Assembly: GCA_022616075.1 (NCBI GenBank)
Contig: JAKEFK010000092.1
Location: 1 to 37,177 of the forward strand
DNA from: a bacterium
GTDB taxonomy: Bacteria > Acidobacteriota > HRBIN11 > JAKEFK01
DNA length: 37,177 nt
Direction of reading: 5' to 3'
In this document: positions 1 through 6,379 of the stretch, in pieces
How the letters are laid out: the number at the start of each line of letters is the position of its first letter
How positions within the stretch are numbered: the first letter of the stretch is position 1
Position numbers and translations under genes: made by a program
Notes under the pieces: model-generated
Told to the model about the DNA's origin: nothing
The model's input: the letters and a program-made list of their open reading frames with translations, nothing else
The model's database searches: none

Positions 1-95
1 AGATTAAGGCGTTGCTCGGGTGTCATGTTTTTCAAAGCCTGGATCTGAACCTCTTCTACTTCTATGCTTGTATCTAACGGTCGTGAGTTTTTCAT
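1..95 (-). CDS. N-terminal fragment of a small protein of unknown function, cut by the window edge
   Basis: Reading the minus strand from an ATG at 93-95 gives 31 codons without a stop up to base 1: MKNSRPLDTS, then a run ending LKNMTPEQRLN. The M-T-P-E-Q-R-L pattern at residues 24-30 resembles the start of short hypothetical proteins common in environmental bacteria. No function can be assigned. It is divergent from the oxygenase gene that starts at 187, so the 91 bases between them should hold both promoters, though I see no convincing boxes. Only codon flow and the family-like N-terminus support it, so confidence is moderate to low. Confidence 0.45.
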   Translation of the reverse strand, partial: MKNSRPLDTSIEVEEVQIQALKNMTPEQRLN

Positions 96-186
96 CCTTG
101 CTGTTCTTGTGGAAATCATATCATTGACTGTCGTTTTTTCGGTGGAAATGCGGTGTCTGCTTTGAATATCATTTTAGAGAAGCATC

Positions 187-882
187 ATGGCACAGAATCG
201 CACGATCGATTGGGATCAGGTTGAAAAGGATCTGGATGAGAAAGGTTACGCTGTAACTGCTCCGGTCCTGAACCCGGAGGAGTGCGGCAAACTGATTTCC
301 CTTTATTCTGACGATCAGCGTTTTCGCAGCCGTATCGTCATGGAGCGGTTCCAGTTCGGATCCGGTGAATACAAATATTTTTCCAATCCGCTCCCGGAGA
401 TCGTTCAAAAGTTACGCACAAATCTTTATTCGCGGCTTGCAAAAATCGCGACCCGGTGGAAACAACTACTGGGAGAGACAACGGTTTATCCTGAAACCTT
501 GAAGGAATATCTGGATACCTGTCACAGAAAGGGTCAAACAAAACCGACTCCTTTAATGCTGAAGTATCAGTCCGGTGGCTATAACTGCTTGCATCAGGAT
601 TTATACGGCGAGATGGTATTTCCCCTTCAATGCACGATTTTTCTAACGGCCACAACCGGATACAAAGGAGGCGAGTTTCTACTGGTAGAGCAGCGTCCAC
701 GCGCGCAGTCCCGCGGAGAAGCGACTGTGTGTGAGCAGGGTGAAATGATCATCTTCCCGGTAAGGGACCGTCCGGTTCGCGGCACTCGCGGATACTATCG
801 CACCAACATGCGTCATGGTGTGAGCACAATTCGGTCAGGAGAACGTTTTACGCTGGGCATCATTTTCCACGATGCAAAGTGA
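187..882 (+). CDS. 2OG-Fe(II) oxygenase family protein
   Basis: 231 residues. Predicted non-haem iron dioxygenase that uses 2-oxoglutarate and O2. The facial triad is visible as H136-x-D138 (in CLHQDLYG) and H210 (in MRHGVS). R220 (in SGERFTLG), about ten residues after the distal histidine, would bind the 2-oxoglutarate carboxylate. The size and the ending FTLGIIFHDAK fit the soluble COG3826-like group, for which I know of no firmly established substrate. No signal peptide or membrane segment is present, so it should be cytosolic. The ATG at 187 follows a purine-rich AGAGAAG about 8 bases upstream. It stands alone: the antiporter gene begins 71 bases downstream after a hairpin-forming repeat. 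Fold assignment is confident; substrate is unknown. Confidence 0.85.
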   Translation: MAQNRTIDWDQVEKDLDEKGYAVTAPVLNPEECGKLISLYSDDQRFRSRIVMERFQFGSGEYKYFSNPLPEIVQKLRTNLYSRLAKIATRWKQLLGETTVYPETLKEYLDTCHRKGQTKPTPLMLKYQSGGYNCLHQDLYGEMVFPLQCTIFLTATTGYKGGEFLLVEQRPRAQSRGEATVCEQGEMIIFPVRDRPVRGTRGYYRTNMRHGVSTIRSGERFTLGIIFHDAK

Positions 883-887
883 GGAAC

Positions 888-938
888 TTTAACGAAAGAC
901 GCTAACCTTGCTTTGCGTCTTCGCGGCTTTGCGTTAAA
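888..938 (+). repeat. Nested inverted repeat with a CTTTGCGTCTTCGCGG-type dispersed repeat
   Basis: Outer arms TTTAACG (888-894) and CGTTAAA (932-938) enclose inner arms AGACGC (897-902) and GCGTCT (915-920), so the transcript can fold into a two-tier hairpin between the oxygenase and antiporter genes. Its right half (CTTTGCGTCTTCGCGG and following) resembles the repeats at 2677-2708 and 2780-2812. It may act as a weak terminator, but no U-tract follows directly. Confidence 0.5.
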
Positions 939-953
939 TTTACTTTCACGGCA

Positions 954-2480
954 ATGGAACTTCTAACTGCAACCTTCGCTATAGTCGGAATGGTGATCAT
1001 CATCGCAGCGCTGCTATCCGGAGCGATTGAAAAGAAACGAATACCTCAAGTTGCTGTTTTTATTTTGATCGGCGCAATCCTGGGGCCATCAGGTTTGAAG
1101 CTTTTGGATGTCGATCTGAACTCCCCTCTCCTTCGTGCTGTTGCGGTCTTGAGTCTGGTGCTCGTACTTTTCACCGATGCTGTGAGCTTGAATATCCGTG
1201 AAGTAAAGAGTAACGCGAAACTAGCTTTCATGATTCTCGGTCCTGGAACGTTGCTGATTGCTTTTCTGATCGGTCTGGCAGCGTGGCAGTTACTGGAACT
1301 CCCCCTTCCTGCAGCCTTTTTGCTTGGTGCCGCCCTTGCGTCAACAGATCCGGTGATGCTGCGTGGGTTGATTCGAAATCCGAATTTACCGGAGCCGGCT
1401 AAACAGGGACTACGGCTGGAAAGTGGGCTGAATGATGTATTTCTTCTGCCAATTGTCTTGATTTGCATGGCGTTCCTCAAAACGAATGGACTTTCCGGTA
1501 ACGAGCTGGTGCAGCTCGGTGTCCATTTATTTTTGCTCGGACCCGGTGCCGGCATCGTTGTCGGTCTTTTTTCTATCGGTGTACTGGAGCTCATTCGAAA
1601 AAAGATCGGGATCCGGAGAGACTACGAATCTCTTTATTCTCTGGGTATAGCTTTCCTTGCTTATGCTGCCGCGGAAGCGGTGCATGGGAGCGGTTTTCTT
1701 TCGGCCTTTGCCGCAGGAATGGTGATCACGTTGCTGGATGTGGAGCTCTGCGATTGCTTCTTGGAGTATGGAGAAACGACTGCGGAGATGGCTCTACTGT
1801 TCACCTTCGTGTTGTTCGGAACATCGTTGATCTGGCAGGGTTTGAGCGGTCTGAGTTTTCAAATTGCATTGTTTGCCATCGGTGTAATTTTGATCCGGCC
1901 GGTTGTGCTCCTTGGGACTCTCTGGGGACTCGGGCTGGATCTTCGGAGTAAATTGCTGATCGCATGGTTCGGGCCGAGAGGCCTGAGCACTCTGCTGTTG
2001 ATGCTGCTGCCTATATTCGCCGGAACTCCCGGCGTTGAGCCTCTCTTTGCCATCTGCTGCTTTGTCGTTTTAATATCGGTCCTTTTGCACGGTGGCTCGC
2101 AGATGTTCTTTGGAAGCTCGGTTAAAACGGAAAAGACTTCTGAGTCGAATGAAGATGTTGTCATCACTGTTGAGCGGATGCTGGATTTCAAAAAGAACGG
2201 AGAGGATGTCATTGTTCTGGATGTTCGCAAGGAAAGCGCGCTTGACGGACTCCAGGCCAGACACGCAATTCGCATTTCGCCGGATCATGCTGTGGAGGAA
2301 GTTACCGCGAAAGGCCCGCCAAAAGAAGCGTGGCTGATCGCTTTTTGCGCCTGACCAAACGAAGGCACAAGTGTCCGTGTGGCACGAGAGTTACAAAAAG
2401 CGGGATGGACCAAATCGCGGGCACTCAAGGGTGGGTGGCAAGCGTGGCGTGACGCGTTGCTGCCGGTTGAACCCGCGTAA
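954..2480 (+). CDS. CPA1-type cation/proton antiporter with C-terminal rhodanese domain; probable selenoprotein (in-frame UGA as Sec at codon 467)
   Basis: The first 466 codons give a roughly 12-helix inner-membrane exchanger of the CPA1 (NhaP/NHE-like) type. Signature motifs are ASTDP (129-133), RLESGLND (154-161, D161 the likely ion-binding acid) and FGPRG (339-343). A cytosolic rhodanese domain follows from about residue 398. The frame meets TGA at 2352-2354, directly after IAFCA, yet continues unbroken for 41 codons with PNEGTS-VRVAREL-QKAGW-ALKGGWQAW, the expected end of a rhodanese domain, to TAA at 2478-2480. Rhodanese domains of this subgroup usually read YC(S/T)CPNEA, so UGA sits exactly where the second Cys belongs and gives C465-A-U467. 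Read through, the protein is 508 residues. The alternative is a recent nonsense mutation that removed the domain's last third. The sel genes are not in this window. No clear Shine-Dalgarno precedes the ATG. Confidence 0.8.
2371..2385 (+). promoter_or_regulatory. Candidate bacterial SECIS stem-loop downstream of the recoded UGA
   Basis: GTGTC (2371-2375) pairs with GGCAC (2381-2385), with one G-U pair, around the five-base loop CGTGT. The loop begins about 21 bases after the TGA at 2352-2354. A G at the second loop position and this distance fit the loose consensus for bacterial SECIS elements: a small apical loop with an early G, roughly 16-37 bases after UGA. A weak outer pairing AAC (2358-2360) with GTT (2390-2392) could extend it. 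Folding was done by eye only. Confidence 0.45.
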
Positions 2481-2522
2481 AAATTTCAACTCGAATTAAG
2501 CAAAGCCCTTCATTTTTACGCA

Positions 2523-2607
2523 CCCCAAAAGGGGGATAAACCGGATTCCGGGAATAGGGAGATAATTTGATTTTATCCGGTCTATCCATTGATCCGGGTT
2601 TATCTCC
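2523..2607. repeat. Cluster of imperfect inverted half-sites (GGATAAACCGGAT type)
   Basis: GGGGGATAAACCGGAT (2531-2546) is mirrored by ATCCGGGTTTATCTCC (2592-2607), and a third related half-site TTTTATCCGGTCTATCC lies at 2571-2587. A small CCCC-AAAA-GGGG hairpin (2523-2534) abuts the left arm. The set could fold as alternative hairpins. It resembles a REP/BIME-like intergenic element, or a convergent terminator without a clear U-tract. Confidence 0.5.
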
Positions 2608-2676
2608 TATTTTTTGATTTTTCTTCGAAATGCGCGACAAAATGAACGATGAGCAACGCAGAGTAAATGCGAATTT

Positions 2677-2708
2677 TTCTCAGCGGTCTCGGCGTCCTCT
2701 GCGGTGAA
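2677..2708 (+). repeat. Dispersed repeat copy, TCTCAGCGGTCTCGGCGTCC type
   Basis: A TTCT-CAGCGG-TCTC-GGCGTC-CTCTGCGG pattern of alternating GCG/GGCGT units. It has the same character as the right half of the 888-938 element and, in reverse orientation, as 2780-2812. I know such units as common interspersed sequences in intergenic DNA of several environmental phyla. It is not coding. Confidence 0.45.
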
Positions 2709-2779
2709 TCACCCGCAAACGCGGGGCTTGATATAGAAACTTGCAAGCGAAAGTAAGACACCATGAGGTTTTGAGCATG

Positions 2780-2812
2780 AACCGCCAAGGGCGCCAAGAC
2801 GCCAAGAAAAAA
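2780..2812 (-). repeat. Dispersed repeat copy, GCCAAG-GCGCCAAG-ACGCCAAG type
   Basis: Three near-tandem GCCAAG units spaced 8-9 bases apart and followed by an A-run. The reverse complement reads TTCTTGGCGTCTTGGCG and so on, so it lies inverted relative to the copy at 2677-2708. The pair could form a long imperfect stem. Confidence 0.45.
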
Positions 2813-2830
2813 TCTCTACTTCAAAAATCT

Positions 2831-2914
2831 TGGCAATTCCTTAAGGTATGGAGTAAAGCAGATACCGATCTTTCCGAAGTAAAGATTGCGCGCGAAAAAT
2901 CCGGATCCATCTAA
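2831..2914 (+). pseudogene. Possible C-terminal remnant of a TPR/kinase-type protein
   Basis: From TGG at 2831 to TAA at 2912-2914 the frame reads WQFLKVWSKADTDLSEVK and then IAREKSGSI. The FLKxWxxADxDLxEVKxAR pattern is typical of the extreme C-terminus of TPR-containing kinases and regulators (compare FLKLWKDADPDLPEV). No start codon, ribosome site or upstream domain accompanies it, and a dispersed repeat lies immediately upstream. It is therefore read as a decayed gene tail. The match is from memory of the family and short, so a chance frame cannot be excluded. Confidence 0.35.
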
Positions 2915-2948
2915 TGTGTTCTCCATGGCCTTGCAGTGTTTTATAAAT

Positions 2949-4445
2949 TCAGTTGCTTACTCTGTAATCGTAAAGTGTCATCGTTTTAACAGATGCGATC
3001 CGCCGAAGTAGCAATGGCTTTTCAAATCCGTCAATGCGCACCAGAGAACCATTTGACAATTCCACAAGTCGAATGTGCCTAGATTCATCTGAGCGAAGTA
3101 ATGTCCCGGTTGGATGCTTCCAAAGGAATTTCGATAAGCTTTTCCGATCCAGTTTTTGGTGACGTCCGCCCGGCATGAAAAATAACCTGGAAGGATGAAC
3201 GTGACTCATCAGCGCAACGTAGTTGGTATCTTTCCAAGGATAGAAACCCTTTCCAAAGAAATCTATCAGCAATCCCCCGTTATTTCGTTTTGAATTCACC
3301 TGGACCAATCGCGCGAGCTCTTTCGTTTGGCGATCTATTTTCGGAATTGCTTCCAAATCAGCTGGAAAAGGATTTGGAAACAAAGGCCCGGCCAAACGGT
3401 ACAACACCACGCGGGAATAGGAAAGTGGAATCATAGCAAGAATGGTGAATACAGCTATCATGGGCGCCCATTGTTTTTCCTTTATTCTGTTGATTGCAAC
3501 TGCCGAAAAAGGAAGCAAAAGTAAACCGAGCAATAGACTAAATCTTGCTTGCGTTGTCCCCAATCCTTGTGCGGTACGGACCATAAAGACCGGTAGTAAA
3601 ACCAGGAATGGAATCGACCAGGCACGTTTCGTTTTGTCTTTCCACGCCCAAAACATCCCAGTAAAACAGAACACAGCAAGAGGAGGAGTCAATCCAAAAA
3701 AAATCGTGGCCGGGAAGTAAATCAAGCGACGAACAACTTCTTGCGCATTTAGCCCTTCATTAATTCCTTCGACTTTGAGCTGCCAATCTCTTACGATCGT
3801 TAGATGAGCAACCGGATCCAAACCATGTTGAAGATTTCCAATCATCCAGAAAATCGGAAAAACCGCTGCGGAGATCAAATAGAGGCCCAGTAATTTCCAT
3901 TTTCCCCAAAGCAAAATGGCAAAAAGTGGTATCAAGGTCCAGGGTTCGATGCGAAGTGACGCCGCAAACGTCATTGATAAACCGGCAAGAATTGCATGAC
4001 TTGATTTTTCTTCGGCGCGAGCAACAGACAGAAAGTACATTGCTGACGCTACAAAAAAAAGAACAGGGATTTCCGATGTAGGCAGGAAGCCAAGCCTGAA
4101 TGAAAGCGGATAAAACAAATATGCTGCTGAAACAAAAAGAGCCGCTGTTTCTCCCCATTCACGTCGAACAAATGCCCACAAAGGTATGGCTGTGATGATT
4201 GAAATGAAAATATGCAGCAATGCCGGAGAATGAACAGGATCGAACCATAGCCAGAGAGCCCCAGCAATCAAATAAAAATGGAGAGGTCCCCATCCTCCAT
4301 GCGTAATAAATGTTGGATTTTCGAGCCAATCCCAGGATATAAGTATGCGGGATACGGAATCTCCTTCGTTTGTTATGCTTGTATAAGGAAATACAAGTAA
4401 TCGAATGACTGAGGCAAAAAGAATAAGCAACAGAAATCGTTTCAT
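2949..4445 (-). CDS. Multi-spanning membrane glycosyltransferase, GT39/ArnT-like (GT-C fold)
   Basis: 498 residues with an N-terminal membrane anchor (LLILFASVIRLLVF) and roughly 10-12 hydrophobic segments, followed by a soluble C-terminal domain of about 130 residues. The N-terminal loop holds an acidic residue (NEGDSVSR) and an HGGWGPLHFYL motif typical of lipid-phosphosugar-dependent GT-C transferases (dolichyl-/polyprenyl-phosphate mannosyltransferase or ArnT type). Such enzymes move a sugar from undecaprenyl phosphate to an acceptor on the periplasmic face. Its gene starts 18 bases after the stop of the GT2-methyltransferase gene. GT2 enzymes of that type commonly make the polyprenyl-phosphate sugar that a GT-C enzyme uses, so the two may form one lipid-linked glycosylation unit. 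The acceptor is unknown. Confidence 0.8.
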   Translation of the reverse strand: MKRFLLLILFASVIRLLVFPYTSITNEGDSVSRILISWDWLENPTFITHGGWGPLHFYLIAGALWLWFDPVHSPALLHIFISIITAIPLWAFVRREWGETAALFVSAAYLFYPLSFRLGFLPTSEIPVLFFVASAMYFLSVARAEEKSSHAILAGLSMTFAASLRIEPWTLIPLFAILLWGKWKLLGLYLISAAVFPIFWMIGNLQHGLDPVAHLTIVRDWQLKVEGINEGLNAQEVVRRLIYFPATIFFGLTPPLAVFCFTGMFWAWKDKTKRAWSIPFLVLLPVFMVRTAQGLGTTQARFSLLLGLLLLPFSAVAINRIKEKQWAPMIAVFTILAMIPLSYSRVVLYRLAGPLFPNPFPADLEAIPKIDRQTKELARLVQVNSKRNNGGLLIDFFGKGFYPWKDTNYVALMSHVHPSRLFFMPGGRHQKLDRKSLSKFLWKHPTGTLLRSDESRHIRLVELSNGSLVRIDGFEKPLLLRRIASVKTMTLYDYRVSN

Positions 4446-4463
4446 GAAGAATTGCCACTCAGA

Positions 4464-5774
4464 TCATATTTGAGTTTCATTGTTGAGACTCGTTTCCGCA
4501 TACGTGGATTGAACAATCAATTCAGAATTCAGAATGTAAGAAAATTTGTTTATACGGAATCCCACATTATCCAGCAATTCCTTAATACTTTTAAAGGAAT
4601 ACCGCGTTGTGTGGGATCTAGAGGCTCCCTGTACGATTCGTTCGTATGCTGTTTTAATAACACGCCATGTGATATGGCCATAGTCTGGAGTGCTGATAAT
4701 GAGAGTACCGTTTGGTTTTAGGACTCGTCGTATTTCAACGAGAGGTTTTGACCCGCATGCGAACTGGTCGATCAGCCCGGAACATATTACACAATCGAAC
4801 GCTTGATTCCGGAAAGGTAAGCTCAAGATCGAGGCGTTCACAAGAGGTTGCCCGAACCGGCGGGCATATAGAAGTTTACTTAATTCAATGTCTACACCTA
4901 CTGGATGTGCTTTTGAGGATAAGATTCTGCTTGATCCGCATCCAACGTCGAGTGTCAGTCCTTTTCCTTCAGCAAATTCTTCGATGATCGAATATCTTTT
5001 GCGCTGCCAGTAACGTTGCAGTGGAATCCGGCTATCATAAGCGCGATCCTCATAATCTGCGCTTCGAACGGAATTTCGTAATGACCAGAAGCGAAAGAAA
5101 GTCTTCAAGTAAGCGATACCAAACCGAATCAATTTCGCATGGGAGCTTCCGCTTCGCCGTGGCTTGTAATGAATCGGAATCTCCTTGATTTCCCAGCCAT
5201 TGGCAAAGGTCTTGATCAGAATTTCCTGCAGTACTTCGAAATCAATGCTTTTTAATTGTAGTGTCCTTAATAATGAAGCACGGTACAGGCGAAAACCGCT
5301 CGAAATGTCCTTGTATGGCAATGACAAGCCCTTTCGAAAGAAAGCATTTAGAATCCAGCTCAGGCCTTTTCTGGCTAATGGCATGGTGGCCCTTCCTCCG
5401 TAAACGTAACGGGAACCGATAATCATCTCTGCTGTATTTCGAGCTTCCCAAAAATCTTTAAGGAAATAAGGGTCGTGCGATAGATCCGCATCCAGGGTGA
5501 GAATAAACTTTCCTGATGCAGCAACAAATCCTTCCGCAAGAGCCCGGCCGTATCCTCTCTCCTGTTGAGTCAGAACGCGAACGTATTTGCTGGCGGATAC
5601 AGCTGCTGAGGGTGTTCCGTCGGTAGAACCGCCGTCGATAAGGAGGATCTCGAAACTAAGACCAAGCTGACTGGCAACTATATCGAGTGCACTAACCAAA
5701 CCTCCGATGTTCTTGGCTTCGTTTAACGCCGGGATGATGATTGACAGGTCATTCAAGCGGTTCGTCTCATCCAT
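4464..5774 (-). CDS. Fusion: GT2 polyprenyl-phosphate glycosyltransferase plus SAM methyltransferase
   Basis: 436 residues in two domains. Residues about 8-235 are a GT2 (GT-A fold) transferase of the dolichyl-phosphate mannosyltransferase type. They include LSIIIPALNEA (10-20), DGGSTDGT (47-54), RGYGRALAEG (73-82) and the metal-binding DAD at 95-97 in LDADLSHDP. Residues about 250-436 are a class I methyltransferase with the SAM loop LDVGCGSS (275-282), acidic VGVDIE (292-297), a motif around LPFRNQAFDCVICSG and the late motif RRVLKPNGTLIIS. The two activities probably act in sequence on one lipid-linked sugar, although the methyl acceptor is unknown. No transmembrane segments follow the GT2 part, unlike GtrB. 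It is cotranscribed with the GT-C gene downstream (18-base gap). The start codon lies in ATGGATG-like context at 5774. Confidence 0.85.
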   Translation of the reverse strand: MDETNRLNDLSIIIPALNEAKNIGGLVSALDIVASQLGLSFEILLIDGGSTDGTPSAAVSASKYVRVLTQQERGYGRALAEGFVAASGKFILTLDADLSHDPYFLKDFWEARNTAEMIIGSRYVYGGRATMPLARKGLSWILNAFFRKGLSLPYKDISSGFRLYRASLLRTLQLKSIDFEVLQEILIKTFANGWEIKEIPIHYKPRRSGSSHAKLIRFGIAYLKTFFRFWSLRNSVRSADYEDRAYDSRIPLQRYWQRKRYSIIEEFAEGKGLTLDVGCGSSRILSSKAHPVGVDIELSKLLYARRFGQPLVNASILSLPFRNQAFDCVICSGLIDQFACGSKPLVEIRRVLKPNGTLIISTPDYGHITWRVIKTAYERIVQGASRSHTTRYSFKSIKELLDNVGFRINKFSYILNSELIVQSTYAETSLNNETQI

Positions 5775-5806
5775 TCATTTTTCGCGCAAATCTTGGCGGC
5801 TAATCC

Positions 5807-6274
5807 TTACTTCTTACTCCGCGGGTCGTCCGCTGGATTTACATACTTGAATTCGACCGGCCCCTGACCATGAATGGTAAAGACTGTTTCCACTTTGGTA
5901 TAAACGTAATGATTCATATTCGCCGGCATGAGAGCATAGCCTCCAGTAGACAGGCCCGTTCCGGCTGAATGATCCAGTTTGTCCCCCATACCCATATACA
6001 GAGTGCCGGAAATAATCGTGACATTCTCATTCTTTGGATGAGAATGCGCGGCAACGCTGTAATTTGCGGGAAACTTCACAAGAACCGTGAAAGGAGAATC
6101 GGTCATCGGATCTCCGGAAAGGACGGCGCTCTGCGCTCCAGCAGGAAGCGCCGGTGGAGCGGGACCCCATTTGGCTTGATCCATTTGAACAAGAACGGGG
6201 TCAGCAGCATTGGCACTGAGTAGACCTATCGCCATGAAAAGTGAAAGACAAATAACTTTGATGGAACGGTTCAT
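5807..6274 (-). CDS. Exported cupin-domain protein
   Basis: The ATG at 6272-6274 is preceded by a strong GGAGG site about 5 bases upstream, so I prefer it to an upstream in-frame codon at 6316. This gives 155 residues that begin with a signal peptide (MNRSIKV, then a hydrophobic run ending SANA-A). The mature part is a single cupin barrel with motif 1 at AAHSHPKNENVTIISG (two His and a Glu/Asn position for metal) and motif 2 around PANMNHYVYT. The family resembles ChrR/DUF4437-like cupins. The probable location is periplasmic and the substrate is unknown. It is transcribed divergently from the kinase gene (start 6380), and the roughly 105-base gap would hold both promoters. Confidence 0.8.
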   Translation of the reverse strand: MNRSIKVICLSLFMAIGLLSANAADPVLVQMDQAKWGPAPPALPAGAQSAVLSGDPMTDSPFTVLVKFPANYSVAAHSHPKNENVTIISGTLYMGMGDKLDHSAGTGLSTGGYALMPANMNHYVYTKVETVFTIHGQGPVEFKYVNPADDPRSKK

Positions 6275-6343
6275 CGTTTCCTCCAGGATTCTGATATTGT
6301 CTTGAAAACTTACCATTGGAATTGTCAGACAGCAAGGAGTAAT

Positions 6344-6372
6344 TTGACACCTTTTTAGAAAGCAGTTACCGT
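6344..6372 (+). promoter_or_regulatory. Candidate sigma-70-type promoter for the Ser/Thr kinase
   Basis: A perfect TTGACA at 6344-6349 is followed after 17 bases by a poor -10 match, TACCGT (6367-6372). A start about seven bases downstream would fall at 6379-6380, on the GTG start codon itself, and would imply a leaderless message. No Shine-Dalgarno sequence lies before this GTG. The -10 is weak, so this is tentative. Confidence 0.35.
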
Positions 6373-6379
6373 AAATCTA

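Larger units (their letters stand above)
2481..2948. other. Gene-free stretch with several repeats and a possible gene remnant
   Basis: No convincing intact gene lies on either strand in these 468 bases. The stretch holds a cluster of related inverted half-sites (2523-2607), two oppositely oriented copies of a GGCGTC/GCCAAG dispersed repeat (2677-2708 and 2780-2812) and a 28-codon open frame that resembles the end of a TPR/kinase-type protein (2831-2914). It separates the plus-strand antiporter from the minus-strand glycosyltransferase, so both transcripts run into it. This arrangement suits a convergent terminator and repeat landing site. Confidence 0.6.

Noticed and set aside
1046-1594. 182-codon open frame antisense to the antiporter gene
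   Set aside because: Its composition (Ser/Arg/Pro-rich, no recognisable motif) is the shadow of a hydrophobic membrane-protein gene on the other strand.
2352-2354. TGA taken as the true stop of the antiporter gene
   Set aside because: The same frame continues for 41 codons with highly specific rhodanese sequence, and TGA replaces a conserved Cys, so recoding explains it better than termination. A fresh nonsense mutation remains the only serious alternative.
2523-2534. CCCC-AAAA-GGGG hairpin as an intrinsic terminator of the antiporter gene
   Set aside because: The stem has only four pairs and is followed by GATAAACC rather than a T-run.
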